From the NCBI GenBank assembly GCA_934045075.1, contig OW203723.1, positions 22,719,615-22,783,614 on the forward strand: a stretch of 64,000 bases of DNA, in the 5' to 3' direction. Shown here piece by piece: positions 23,645 through 36,800 of the stretch. A program made the translations under genes and the position numbers. The notes under the pieces were generated by a model. It was given only the letters and a program-made list of their open reading frames with translations, searched no databases and was not told the origin of the DNA. Position 1 is the first letter of the stretch. Every line of letters begins with the position of its first letter. The stretch comes from Yponomeuta sedellus. Lineage: Eukaryota; Arthropoda; Insecta; Lepidoptera; Yponomeutidae.

Positions 23645-23885
23645 CATTATTGAATGAGAATACGCAATAGTGTGATTAGAGAACGTAAGAGGATGTCATG
23701 AATTGAGACAGGAATATTTCGTTGGTTTGGACGTATGAAGAGGATGAACTTAGAACGATAAATGAAAGAAATATATCGAGCGAATGCGAGTGGCAGGGAA
23801 GAGACGTACAGGGACATACTTCGACTAAACAAAAAGGGCAAGATAAAAAGTGCCCGAAACCAGCGTGCGTGCGTGTGTGTGTATG
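23645..23885 (+). mobile_element. Second LINE family, coding remnant
   Basis: Translated on the plus strand, this gives a broken version of the C-terminal part of the LINE protein at 37023-37475: a Trp-Phe-Gly-Arg block, then Arg-Ala-Asn-Ala-Ser-Gly-Arg, then a Lys-Gly-Lys-Ile-Lys-Ser-Ala block. An in-frame stop and short changes make it nonfunctional. It ends in a GT-rich microsatellite near 23866-23888. Confidence 0.6.
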
Positions 23886-24249
23886 TGTAAAATTATAGTC
23901 AGATGATGTCGTGTCGTTGCGGTTATTGTCAAATGTGAAGCCGGCCAACGTTGGCGCGGCGAGCGAGTGATGAGATCAACAATGTCAAGGCTTCCCAGTT
24001 ACGTAACCGGTGGTTCTATGACCCTTTCTACTCCAATCGTGGACTGGCGAATCTACTTGAATTGTCGCGGATTCATCATTTCTAACGTTCCGTAGTAAAC
24101 AAGGAACCCTTAGCCGGCGGCCACGCAGAAGGGACGTGTGACGTGGGCGCGGAAAAGACATCACGTTGTATATCAATTGCGCCCTCGAGGCCTCGCCTCG
24201 TCCCGACTCTGGTATGTGGGCTTCGTCCCTTTCCTTCAGTACATTCCAT

Positions 24250-24390
24250 CCAAAGGTTTTCTGGAAGAGATCGCTCTAAGCGATAAGACCGCCAATTGTA
24301 TAACATTACAGACTTAACAAATCATTGTTGTATTATTTTTTCTGGTAGTAGTCTCTATCTCTACATATATCTATCTACATTTTGTATGAA
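24250..24390 (+). mobile_element. LINE 3' tail remnant
   Basis: TTTTCTGGAAGAGATCGCT, then AGCGATAAGACCGCCAATTGTA, is the widespread LINE 3' UTR also seen at 25490-25630. It ends in a TCTA-type repeat near 24353-24378. A short tRNA-repeat scrap (AAAACCTATTTAGAGGCTA) follows at 24723-24742. Confidence 0.6.
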
Positions 24391-25109
24391 GTCTTTTGCG
24401 GGTCTTTTCCGCGCTGCTTCTGTCTGGCCGCTGGCTTATAGTTTCGCCATGCCCGTCCGTATGTATGTCTGTGCGCGGCATGCAGACGATAAATACTAGG
24501 TCGAAGTTGAATTTGGCATTTAAATTTGCTAACCCTGTAGTCCCAGTTTAGTCCCATTTAGTCTATGGTAGATAAGAACACATCGAATCGCGATTGTGTT
24601 ATTGTATAACTATTACTTCTTTCTTTGTGCACAATGAAGTATGCTAATATAATATAAACTATGTATAACCATCGTGAGCCATTACTGGAGACAAAGGGTC
24701 GGTTTCTGAATAGAGAATTTATAAAAACCTATTTAGAGGCTATTTAACTAAGTAAATACTTAAGTAGCGTTCTGTCACACTCTTTTAATTATGTCAGTTA
24801 AATGTTTACTTAGCGAATTTCTCAATTCAGAAACTGGCAAAAAATTTTGAAATATTAAAGCATATCTTCAATTAGACTTCGTATCTATCTTGTCACGTTC
24901 ACGTTATGCTTTAAACACGTACCTACCTTATTAGAAAAATGACACGTTGGCTGTTACGTAGAATGACAGATGGAAAATTAACATCATCATCACCATGTCA
25001 TTTTAAAACACTGTCGATCTCGAAAATGACTGTAGTGAAAAGAAAAAGGTGAAAGAAAGTAAATCGTCGGGGCACGGGTCTCTTTCTGCATAGCGGAAAG
25101 AAAGTAAAT

Positions 25110-25630
25110 AACAAACACAAGGTTCTTCAGCCAATCCTTTACTATTACAGCTGTCCGCCTGTGGAATGATCTTCCCTTGGACGTAAGATTCTCACCTTCC
25201 CCGCCAATATTTAAAAACAGAGTGCATAACCATTATTTTTCCTTATTGTAAGTTTTTTATTTGTATTTGTGAAATCCCTTTCTAGTATTATGTAGGTATA
25301 TTTTTCGATCATGTCCTATGTTTTTTTTTTCCTTGTGTATGTTTATTTTTATTTATTTCATATTTATGTACCGTTTATGTATGTGTATCAATTTCATATT
25401 TATGTATCGTTTATGTATGTGTATCAACTATAAAATAATATGTTATCTAATATTGTTTAGTTGCGCCGACTACCCGTATTTCAGTTTCCGTTTCTTCTTT
25501 TCCGTCAATGGTTGTCTGGAAGAAATTACTTTTAGTAATAAGGCCGCCACTTGTACTGTACTGTTATTTTATAAGTCTCTTATGTAATCCTTGGTGTACA
25601 TGCAATAAAGAATATTCTATCTATCTATCT
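25110..25630 (+). mobile_element. LINE remnant: RT C-terminus plus 3' UTR
   Basis: At about 25113-25245 the plus strand encodes a stretch like the C-terminal end of Jockey/CR1-type reverse transcriptase frames, with Arg-Leu-Trp-Asn-Asp-Leu-Pro as the recognisable motif. It is followed by an AT-rich 3' UTR, the GGTTGTCTGGAAGAAATTAC block at about 25509, AATAAAGAATATTC, and a (TCTA)n end at about 25614-25630. This ties the many isolated 3' tails in the window to one LINE family. Confidence 0.65.
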
Positions 25631-25631
25631 A

Positions 25632-27829
25632 AATATACTTATAGCACAATTTAAAGAATGAGATAAAATATCTGCGACAGTGATAACTTCACGTTCTCAA
25701 AGAAGTGGGTAATTTAAATACTTAAAGTAAAAAGATTATAATAAAAGTCAGGGAAAACTTGAACTGCGGATGCGGAAACAGGGAAAATTGTGTAAAGGAA
25801 AGAACATAAAGGTTTTTTTCTAGTGGCAAATATAGAAAAACTTAAATGGCAGTTTTAGTTCTGTATGCAAACGATACATTTACGTGATACGGTGTAGAGT
25901 TATTTGTATCAACATTTTGTAAAGTAGGTACCTTGTACAATTAAGGCGATGCATACATCTCTCTGCTGCGGTAAGCCAGTATATCTGTCTCGCGAGCCGC
26001 GCCGCGGGGCGTCCTTTCGCAGTGCTTTATGTCGACACACCTGGGAAGACCTGTTCCATCTGCGTTACTTTTTTGTCAGAATTTATTATTGACCTTAATC
26101 ACGGTGCAAATTAATGTTGGAGAGTCGATTCGCGGGCAGCGTGCTATCGTTGTCAGTCTAACCATGTTATTTTTTTCGTATAAGTTTAAATATAGCCTGT
26201 GACTTGGTTTGGTCTGGTTTTTTCTTTTCAATTGTGGCCATTCCTTTGTAAGTTATTTCAGTTAGATTAATGGCTTGTTGAATTATTTAGTTTAAGCCTA
26301 GTTTATGTTGATTCATTGTAATTTGGCCGGGTAATTAAGCGCTCTGGGCGTTATCAGATTTAGCGTTGAATTTGCTCTCGACACTTCAGCAGCTGCTGTT
26401 GAAAATTGATATAAATGTGTTGCAGTTGAATTTGATTTGCAAATAAGTATAGCTTTAATGGGACCAGTCGGTGTTATTAGCTTCGAATAGAGATTATCCG
26501 GTTGTGCCGCGAACACGAACAGGTCCCGCGGAATCTGCAGTGGAAACCGCTGAGGAATGCCTACTCTAATTGACGCTTAATAATTTTATAATATGCCCTC
26601 CGATCGTATCAACCCTTACAATACCCAATTTACTCTTTGTAATGACACGCGTTCAAATCTTGTCGTAGGTAATGACGGAGGGGATCTAAAGAGCTGCCAA
26701 TAGAAATAGAGCAATCGCTTGAACAGTGGCGCCTCGTCAATCAATCAGATGAGTTGCTACTAGGACGTTTGACACGCTGTCAATAGACTTGACATATCTC
26801 TTCTGAACATAAAAGCTCGAAAAATTCAATTAGAGCTTTACGCAAGTGCGGATTTGAGACTAGACTTCATTAGTTGAGTCTCTTGCGTTCTGCAGTAGTG
26901 TTTCGTTTAGAACAGGTTTTCGTTTACCCACATCCACCGCGTATAATTTACAGACTACACTTGTACGAACGGTGCAGGACAACGTGTCAATGGTCGTTAC
27001 AAATCTGTTGCTGTGTTTAAATGGTTGTTAATGTAGCTTTTCCCGGCTTCTTGTTCTTTATTGATATCGTAGATTCGTAGATGAGAATGTCAACAACTGA
27101 GGTGTCATCGGCAATGGTGTCTCACTTGCCTTGACCGCATGTCCCCTCACTCCACCGTCCTAGCGTCGTCGTGGGACGATCTTGCGCTATTCTCTAGCGG
27201 TGTCTTGCTGTCATGAATATGAATGACGACTTGTTCACTCAACGTGTTGAATTGTTTTTTTTTTCAACATCAAACAGAAATAGAATTGAATCAATTTCAA
27301 TTTCGTTCGCTGTAAACTCGTTTCACTTGCTGCGTCTGCTAGTAGCTTTATGATCAACAGATTTATAACTCCCTGCCTGGTACGTGTATTTTCTTCGATT
27401 CTCATTTAATATCCATTAGATTCAAGAGTCCCGCCTTGTTATTTATTTATTGCAATGCCGGTTGTTTCCATGATGCGTTTGAAAATCCTGTGACGACTAA
27501 CGTCGCGAGTATGAATTTCAAACCATAAACATGAGCCTCGAATATTTTATTAATCCCCAACATGGAAACAAAAAGTGTTATAAGTTTGATGCCTATGACA
27601 GCTTGTATGTATGTTATCAAAGACAGATAAGACAGATGGAGCATTATTTTAAATTAATTTAATTGAAAGCTAACTTAATCGGAATTAAGGTCAAAGGTGG
27701 ACATGGGTGCATCCATTTTTAAGTTAACATTTGATGCTCTGTTGACTTACGAGTATTATGGATTTGACGCCACTATTCTATCAAAAGTCAGTGTGGGCTG
27801 ACAAATACCGAACAACTGAAAAATATCGG
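25632..27829. other. Noncoding stretch, nothing recognised
   Basis: Mixed AT-rich DNA with a few short frames lacking recognisable features. No convincing splice-bounded coding exon was seen on either strand. Confidence 0.45.
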
Positions 27830-27985
27830 GCAAAGGCCTTCTCTCAGAGAGAGAGAGTGTGAGAGTATGTTCTTAATTACCACGCACCACAGTGCATTGG
27901 CAATTTCAATCGTGAGGTATTTGGACAACTCAAACACTCAGGTTTCCTTACGATGTTTTCCTTCAGCGTTATCTACATTATACTG
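27830..27985 (-). mobile_element. SINE fragment
   Basis: The minus strand carries the GAAGGAAAACATCGTAAGGAA block, the TGAAATTGCCAATGC block and the CTCTGAGAGAAGGCC tail of the SINE family at 12880-13245. The tRNA head is absent. Confidence 0.6.
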
Positions 27986-29218
27986 TATAGAGAAGAATAT
28001 AATAGTAAATAATATTAGTAGACATGAAGAAAATGATGTAAGCAGTCATAAGAATGCTCTTTTAATCTAATAAGAGTCTAATAAGATTATACAATGCAAT
28101 CGAATGCTGATGCCCAAATTAGTACAATGATACAATATAATCCTAAGAATAATTAAACAAAGTTAAAGTCTATTTGTGTGGATTTGGTTTAGGTGTTTGT
28201 TTCTATCACAATTTTGCGAATTTTAGTTCACTATTTTGATAGTTCAATTCGAGGACTAAGTATCCTCGAATTGCAAATCTAAGGATTATCAAGAATTTCA
28301 AACCAAAAATGTTTTATTTTTAATGGATGTTTCAGTGGTTTTAAAATTCGTGTTCATTTTTCCCCGAACGACCTCAAGTTATCAGTTTCATTTTGCCAGA
28401 CGCTGGAATGTATTTTGATCCGGGTCGACATTGAATTGTAAATTCATCGTTCCTCCACTCGACTGTTTTTCATTTTTGTCATGTTACTGAATTTTAAAGA
28501 TGTGAAACCGAGACTTTTGGCTCTTCCTTTCATAACAACATTTAGAATTTAAGTAGCTGTAATATAACACATTATTCTCCCTAGTGTGTGAAGTTTATTC
28601 AATTTGACATCAATGAGGCGTGTCGTTGAGGTTTATGGACGCACAATTGTGATTGAGGATTAAAAAAGAACATCGTTTGTGGTGTATTGTCCACATAAGT
28701 TGGCTCGCAGGCCGTGCGTGCTCAGTTGGCTTTCATAAAACATTGTCACTAATTAGATCATGTCGCAATCGTAGTCTCGCCTCACTGACCAGGACCATGC
28801 TATCGGCTGCGGGAAGATCGATTACATCGAGTCTGTCGCTTTATTTCTTGCGGGCTAAAAGCGGCAATGGAATTTCGTTCAAGCTCCTTGGTTGCCTTTT
28901 CATGTTTTCAACGGCTCTTCTGGGGATTACTTGCATATCTCCAGAGACTTAGAAATTCTTCACCATGCCGTTTCATTTAATGTTTATTGACATGTCAAAG
29001 TTGTTTACGAATCTAGTCTCGTTCTAGTAGCGAATTTGTTTTAGGGGCCGAAAGAACGTCTCCTTATCACCTTCGATAACGGGGGCACCGATAAAAGACA
29101 TTGCACAACTCTGGGACTTGTTGTTTTTATCTCGGAATTCAGTTGCACATTGGTGCTCATTCCTACAAGTAATTATCTTGGCAATTTGAGTATCTCGTTT
29201 GTTGTGCCAACAGGATTC
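27986..29218. other. Noncoding stretch upstream of the transporter gene
   Basis: No repeat or gene was recognised. A frame at 28653-28952 is open for 99 codons but lacks recognisable features. The stretch is the immediate upstream DNA of the possible 5' exon ending at 29318. Confidence 0.4.
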
Positions 29219-29318
29219 CCGCGAGAAGTTTCCTTAGGGCTGTGTTTTGTGTGTCGTTAGTGTGCCATCGTCCGCAGGTCGGCATTCGCAGCCGGTGGTC
29301 ATCGGCCCCCGCAGGCAG
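29219..29318 (+). promoter_or_regulatory. Candidate 5' untranslated exon of the transporter gene
   Basis: GC-richer sequence ends with CAGGCAG followed by a consensus donor GTGAGT at 29319. The next good acceptor on the same strand is TGTCCGCAG at 30131-30139, directly before the exon that carries the first coding ATG. The 820-bp intron implied is plausible. The transcription start is unknown; the 100-bp span given here is arbitrary on its left side. Confidence 0.4.
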
Positions 29319-29639
29319 GTGAGTTTCGTAAGTCCTGTTAACCGTATGAGTCGCATTGATATTCCGTCGTTGCTGTTATTCCGCTTCTAGCTTTTATTGT
29401 GTCCCTTTGTATAGACGCATGTAGGTGGCAATCGTTGCGTGCTGGCACTATGAAAATTTAGTCGGGATGTTACATATTAATGCCAAATAAAGCAATTTCC
29501 AATAGGTACGTCTATATTGTTAGTTACAATTGCGTGCAGATCGTGAGCGGAGTAAAAAGAGCCTTAGCCTTATTCCCAGGGCGAGGGACAAAGACATTCT
29601 TGAGCGTCGAGACGACGCTTGGGAGGGAATCTTCCACGG

Positions 29640-30055
29640 AGGGCTGTGTAGACGGCTTTCGTCGAGCTTAAATGTGTGCCGCACAAAAAACGGATAGGCG
29701 TCCAATAAAAACCTCGTGTGGGGAGAGCCGAGCAACCGAGGGGCGGGTGGCTCGAGTGCAGTGCTCGCTGCGCCGGCGGCTCTCGAGTGCAGTTTCTCGT
29801 CGCCGCGCCCGCCGGGAGCACGCACGCAGCCTCCGCGTTTCCTCCGGGTGAACGACTCGCCAAAAACAATGCGCACCACGCACTCGCCGCCGGAATACTG
29901 ATAGCGCTTCCAGTTCTCGCGAGGCGATTGATCCGCCTCCTGGACCGTTACCCGGAAGCGTCCGCGGACCGTGCTCACTTTACACGCGACCCTGCACCGC
30001 TGTTGTCTAATTGTTTGAACCAAAACCCGTCGCTGGTTTATGCCGATTATAGTTA
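29640..30055. promoter_or_regulatory. CpG-rich segment just upstream of first coding exon
   Basis: A marked GC- and CpG-rich block in AT-rich surroundings, with no homology-like protein frame despite several long chance frames on both strands. It may be an alternative promoter or enhancer of the transporter gene. Evidence is composition and position only. Confidence 0.3.
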
Positions 30056-30139
30056 GGATAATGACGTGAGTTGCGTAGGCCGCAGGTGGTTTCGTGTTTG
30101 CATTGCTTGGTCCTGATTTTTCTTTTCTATTGTCCGCAG

Positions 30140-30852
30140 GGCGAGTACAGTGGTAACAGTTCCAGGCGCACAGAGCCCTGCGCCGACGGACAGCCCCGCC
30201 ATGAAGGGCGTGGATGCCACAGCCGAGGAACAGGAACGGCTTGCGGCTGGTAACAACAATGGCTTCCTCGACTGCAAGCCGCCGGCGCCGCAGCAACAGG
30301 AACCGCGCTCCTTCTTCCACTCCACCAGAGTATTCATGATTGTCTTCCTGTCCGGATGGGTACTTCAGGGCATGTTCCTCACTTACTTTGTCAGTGTCAC
30401 GACGACTGTTGAAAAGCTATTCAACATTGAATCGAAAACTACTGGAACATTAATAGCAGCAACGGAAATCGGACAGATATGCACGGCGCTGTTTCTGACC
30501 TACCTAGCCGGTCGCGGGCACCGTCCGCGGTGGATCGCTTGCATGATGTTGGTGCTCGCTGTGGGAGTGCTGGGGTGCGTACTGCCCCACGCTATGTATG
30601 GGACACCACTGCTGGACTCGCATTTGAACGCGCACCGGCCCGGAGCCGCGCCCGTCTGCAACGCCACCCTGACGCTCTGCGATGAAGCACATATCCACCG
30701 TACAGCGATCCGTACAGACATAACTGGGACCGTCATCCCTTGGTTGTTCGTCTGTTTGCTCATCGTCGGTGTCGGACTAACTGGAATCGCTACCCTCGGG
30801 ATCCCTTACGTGGACGACAACGTCGGAAGCAGACAATCTCCGCTTTATATGG
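30140..30852 (+). CDS. OATP exon 1 (coding from 30201), residues 1-217
   Basis: The exon follows the acceptor TGTCCGCAG and ends at donor GTGAGT (30853) in phase 1. Bases 30140-30200 are untranslated. The coding part covers a Pro/Gln-rich cytosolic N-terminus (about 40 residues), helix 1, the loop ending near E71-K72, helices 2 and 3, a first extracellular loop with two Cys flanking an Asn-X-Thr site (C153-N154-A-T...C160), and helix 4. The exon is unusually large for this gene; the other seven are 126-194 bp. Confidence 0.9.
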
Positions 30853-33800
30853 GTGAGTTTACATGTTTATTGACACAAAGCGTCGGCTGCACTCTGCGTC
30901 GTTAACTTCGATTAAGGGGTTTCGATTGAGATTGTGGGAATTGATTGTTTGCATGCGAGCGCCAATAAAGTCGGCACATAAAGGCGATGTAAATCATGTG
31001 CCGCGCCGCCCACCACCGACCGGCCGCCTACGGCAGACGTCCCAGCCTTGCGCTCGCGACTCCCTGTACTTACGAAATATTCGACAGGCCCAATGTAGGA
31101 CCTTTATACAATAAAACTAACTTTAGGTATACTTACATGTTACCTGGATTACTCCACCCTGGATCCTAAGGCGGCTTGTTAGCTATTGTATTTAGTGGAA
31201 TTTAATGTGTGTGGTATTGTTGCTCGTTGTAGTCAATTCGTAAATCCACTCAATAAGATTGCACAGTAATTGGTGTATTTTCCTTTCTTATAGCAACATT
31301 TTGTCTTTTGTGCTCTAAGAATTACACTGGGTGCAAGTTACATTGGGAGTGGGACGTCTATAGTTTTTTATTGTGATACCTACTTCTTTTACTGCTGAAC
31401 AACATATCGAAATCACACAATTACTTGGATTGGTCCTAAACTACGATATCCAGTGATATCTACGGCTATGGGAACAAGAAAAAGGAATTAACAAACATGG
31501 GAACACATCCAGATCGACGCTATTACTAATCAAATTAGGGAATTACGACCTCAGAGTTAGAGTAAGCACCATATCGATAAACCGACGAGGCAGTGAAAGA
31601 ATATTGGAGACTCTGTTACAAGGTTGGTTGGGACAACACGAGTTCACTCTCCCTCATGATTCCTCACTCACACATACGCATCGAACTTTATCGTTCCATT
31701 AGAACACCTTTCCACCTTGTTATGACTGCATCGCTCCCAGTCTACGCCTTTTGTTTTGACTTCAGAAGCGAGAAAATGCACCGGCCTTGTGCCGATTCTG
31801 ATTTATCGCGTGTAATGTAAAATCGCTTTGTTTACATCCGACGGGGACGGGGAATGTCACATCCATTTGTAAGCGCGAACTTTTTGCGCAGCAAAGGACC
31901 TCTTGACCTCCTCAATCAAATATTGATTTGACACTGTCAAACGTTTTATGATTCTTTTCTCGGAAATTCATCATATTTGGTTCTTTGGCGGATCACATTT
32001 TCATAACTGTTTCATCGGTGGTTAAAATTGCGTACCTACTTTTTCAGGATGGCCTGTATTTGACTGAAAACCACTTACATTAAACTAGGTAGAGTCTTTT
32101 TTGAGACCACTTAGCCTGTTCACAAGTATCATTCCACTAATTGACAACGCGGTAGACAATCTGGGTGATCGATAATTTCACACACACGTGCAGTCCGATA
32201 TCATTGATTTGCAATAAAAATGTCATTAGGATTATTCACGGCTAATAGCTGTGATTTCTAGAATTCATTTTCGTCTACTGACTAACGATGGAAGGGACCG
32301 TTTTTACGAAATTAGACCAAATGGACACAAAACGCATTCGGCGAACGCTTTTTATCAGTTTCGCAGGCGCATTAGTTACATAATATTTCACTTTAAGATT
32401 TCCATGCAGTAACGCATAGCCATAGCCATGAAACTAAATATGAAAACCCAGGACTAGATAGCATTTAGGCTTAGCATGCATTACATTTTTTTACGGCGCG
32501 TTTATTTCCGAAAAATTCTTTGGGACTTGGAAAATTTATGAAAGTGCTCGCACTTGCGAAAAAAAAAATCGCGTTCCCCAACCAAATCAGTACGCGATTT
32601 AAAATCCGCCAGAAAATGCGTTCCAGAAAGATTTAACCCCAAAAACACCCGTTTTTGGCATAAATGCTAACTAGCCCCAGGTCCGTGATCCTAGCGGTAG
32701 TTGGTCCTAAAAGTCATTATTAACATGATTGAGAGATGGATTGAATGTTGATGAAGCGAAGGTGATCTGTCAGGATCGTGGCAAGTGGCAGTCCCTGGTC
32801 TCTGCCTACCCCTCTGGGATACAGGCGTGAGGTTATGTATGTGTATGTATGTTGAGAGATGGGTCTGACACTTTCCGATCTGTAAGTAAAGATAGGATTT
32901 TTTCCATTGGTGGCCCTAGTGTTACTCCATAAAGCCTCTTGATAACTGACATGGTGCACGCGTTCTACGTTTATCAGTTTCTTCATACCTAAACCTAGAT
33001 TCTGCCTGTCTGGGTTGTTGTTGGAAGATTGCATTCCGTTATGGGCCAGTTCCCTCTTTTGCGGCAACTTATGTGTCATATAGCGGGATCTCCTCACCTC
33101 ACTCTTGCCTTGACTGCATGTTAGGTACTATGGTTATTTATCTTCTTCACGTGGTCTTCTCCGATATTGTTGTAGAAACGCAAAACTCATAAGACCTCAC
33201 TCACCAGCTAATATTTGTAACTAAATCAATCGCATAGTTTTAAATGACCAGCACGTTATCAGGATTAACGTGTCGCCTATTGCGTAGCTGTTTAATGTAG
33301 TAAAGTAAAGTGTCATGACGCTAGTCTATAGCTTGTACTGTATTTCGATAGGAATATATTTTTTTCTCTGAGAGAAAGCCTGTGCCCTGCCTTGGAATGT
33401 TTATAGGCTTCATAAAAAATCTGTTCCTGTAATTTCCGTGTACAATAAAGCATATTCTATGTATCTATCTATAGCGCGGAAATCTTAGAGGACTGAGTTT
33501 TAAATGTAGAGGTTCCAGATATCTGGAACCTCTACATTTAAATCTCAGTGCTCCATGATGCACATCAAGTGCATCATCAGATCATGACCAGATTTTAATT
33601 TGAACTCTATTTGTATTAAAAAATCATCAGCAACTAGGTTCATTTGCCGTCTCTACTTATCGTGGTATCACTGTCTTCTGTAGGGCAGTCCAGGCTACTG
33701 TAGATTGCTTCCGGTAAGGCTGAATTTCTTGCCCCTAGGACGGACAGTGCAGTACGTACCTAGTGCGGACCGCCCCATTATTGATAAAGCTGGGATACCT

Positions 33801-36800
33801 CCAAAACAAAAATTTAATTGCGGCTTCAAGTCTAAGTGGGATGAAACTGAAGTGAAGTCTAAGATGAAACCTTCTAAGCTTCAATCTAATAAAAAACATG
33901 GGACGTAACCCGTGCGTGAATTTGTCAATTTCTATCCATGAAATCCATGAAATCGGGGCTCCGCAGGCCTGTAGACACCTTCGACCCTCTTGACATTACC
34001 ATGGCTCTATTTTTGGGGTAATTGCCAAAACGTAGGTCAGGACTAGGTTAGATTAAAGACCTTTTTAGCGGACTTACTATATTGTACTGGGTTATTGGGC
34101 CTAGTTTCAGGGGCCCTAGAATCTTGAGCCTAAAAAGTTCTAAGACTAGCTATTAATCCCGCTTCTTTAACATATATTTTTTTACCCTTTTATTGTGCAC
34201 GCATGGTATCGGCATGCGTGCACAAAAAAAGACATGCAATCACTAAAGTACTCCCGATACATCCTGATTTCGTAGGTGCACCAAAAAGTGTGCAGAACAT
34301 TGCTCTCGGCTTTTCCCCGGTCTTACTCTACCTCTCGTGTAGGGCTGACTGTAGGGCGTTGCACATGTCATGTCTATTTCAGGACGGGTAACTCGGTCAG
34401 TGGGCCGCCGCGGCGCGTCAATCGCCGCGCGACGGTTTCAGCTTGTGTGATGATGACAATGCACTCGACGCTCTTAAGGGTCTGTTGGCCTAATTCGATG
34501 CTGTTGTCGGCTATTGGTTGTTAAGATGCGTTGGGTAATATGTATGAGCGTCCGAGTTGGTCTAAATATGTGTAGGGGCTCGCGTGGAAAGGTACAGGAG
34601 AACTGGGTTGGCTGAGTCTCTGTTGATGAGATATTTGTGGCTGTGTTTTCATTGTTGTGTTTGGATTAGCATACCATCTCCTTCTTCAAACAATATGTGG
34701 CAGGTATGTACGCTGTCATGATAGGAGTGCTTAAATAAAGTATTTTTTACAATGCCGCTAGTTACAGCTCGTTTGCCGGGTCTTAATTTTACTAACACGA
34801 TTCCTGAAACCCAGGTGTTATATGCGCCTTAACGAGTATTTTTCTAAAAGGACGGTATCAGCTATTTTCGGAGCGGTTTTGAAACAGTTTCGGTATTTCG
34901 AAGGGCTACTTATCCCATTTACTTCATTATCTTCGACCAACTAAGCTACAGATTAGCCACTGGAATGTCGATAATAACACACAGTAGCGTTTCCGCTGAT
35001 TGTGCACGGAATGTAAAGTCCCTTATGCAACGTATTATTAGCTAAGTCACTGCGTTGAGCGGTGCAGCGCGGGCGCCGTTGGCGTAGGTCAGTTGTTTTA
35101 AACACGCATTGTTTGTATAGATTAGATTATATTTCAGTTTATTGTCGTACGTCACGCTTGGCTCGGATTGCTGCTTCTTATCGTTGATATAGCGCATTTC
35201 TACTTCGCCTTGTTGTTTTTCTGACCTGCGTTTGTCCTAGCCTGTCACTTGTTGCAGTCAAAGTGTATTTATTTAGTTTGCACACCAATTACATCAATAT
35301 CCGGAGTAAGTATGCTTAGATCAACTATCTCTTTTCTCTTCGCATAAATATTTTTTTTCTCTATATAATAATAATTTGGCCTTTTTGCATCTACCTTATG
35401 AGATGATTTATACAGCTTCCAGTGGTATTCTCACTCACACTAGATGGTTGAAGGGACCACTCCGCCGCTGTAGTGCCTGGGACATGGTTTTATAGATGGT
35501 TTTTAGGCTTGCCCAGCACCTATACCATCCTGACAGCTTAGTCGGCCTAGCCCACAGGAAAGAATAGTCAATACGTGTGGAGCCAACCAAGCCGCGGGTT
35601 TCCTCACGATGTTTTCCTTCACAGTTTTTTTCTCTAAGTTCTTATCAAAATGTATTAATTCATTAGTTCGCATTTGTGCTGAAACAGTTTCATCTAACCT
35701 CATCTCTAATACTAAGCCATGTCAGAGGCCTTATGTGCGGCTTGATAACTTCTGACAGTAAGGCCCGCCCCACTGTATTACAATCTTCCACCAACCCGGA
35801 CCTGGCCCCTGTGGTGGAATATGGCCTAACCATCTTGCGATGCAGGAAGAGACCTACGAGGGACATACAAGGGTTGATATCGATGTCATTTATCAATGCA
35901 TATTGCAATGCCCTTACAGGGCTCATGTTGTGCACTGAAATGTAATGTTTATGACATTGCCACATGACGCAAATAAATAGCTGCACCAGAGCTTCATCGT
36001 CATCGGATTAAAATAGAAAAGGTTTCCGTAGCGCGACTAGATATGGCACCCCGCATGCGTGTGCATAACATAAGTACTGTACCTACTGTGAGATCTAGAG
36101 CAAGACGGCCCAACCCCAGGCCTGCGGGCCATAAAGAGGTCCGCCATTTAAAATTACTCGTCAACACAACAGCAGATCGCTACGATAGTCTGTATTTCGG
36201 CCATGAAATAAATTGACTGGTAAAAAATCCGGTAATGCGGGCCAAATTGTCCGTACGGAATCAAAATTATGGTCCGCCCGGTAAATCGGGTGTGCCGTGA
36301 ACCAGAGCTTTGCCGATTCCATTTATCACTATAAACATCGAGTATAGATACTCGTAGATACTCATAAATAGAACCCACTGGGGGGCCGCAGATCACCTCT
36401 TCAATAGTTATATATTAAACGGTTATTATATATCACGATTATTTATTAGGTAAAACGTAATTACCTTATCTCCCGTCGTTTTGGCAGCATTACAGTTGCC
36501 GTGGTCTCGGGTAGACTGACCGTTTAATATATAACTATGTATGAGTATCGCGAATCATTAAGAAATACCACCTCTTCAATCTCGTGATATTTCTATAATG
36601 TAATTTTCTCCATGGAACCGCTTTTTTTTGTGGGTACGCCCTTGACAGGGCGGTCGTAGTCCTCGCTTTATTGTAGGCTGATGTTGCGTGCCTCACGGTG
36701 TCTTGCCATGCCTCTGGGTTACCAACGGCCGAGGCTCCTGTACAAATTACGTTATTAAATGTATATAAGCTGGCTTTAAATGCTAAAACAAACCGTCAGA

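Noticed and set aside
30150..30200. Upstream GTG as OATP start
   Set aside because: Eukaryotic initiation at the ATG at 30201 in good context is far more likely; the frame upstream is open only because no stop happens to occur in the short exon segment.
29520..30320. Long minus-strand open frame (266 codons) over the CpG-rich block and exon 1
   Set aside because: It is antisense to a clear coding exon, has GC-driven composition and shows no recognisable domain.
32720..33097. 125-codon minus-strand frame
   Set aside because: Its C-terminal part is antisense to a LINE remnant; the rest has no recognisable features.
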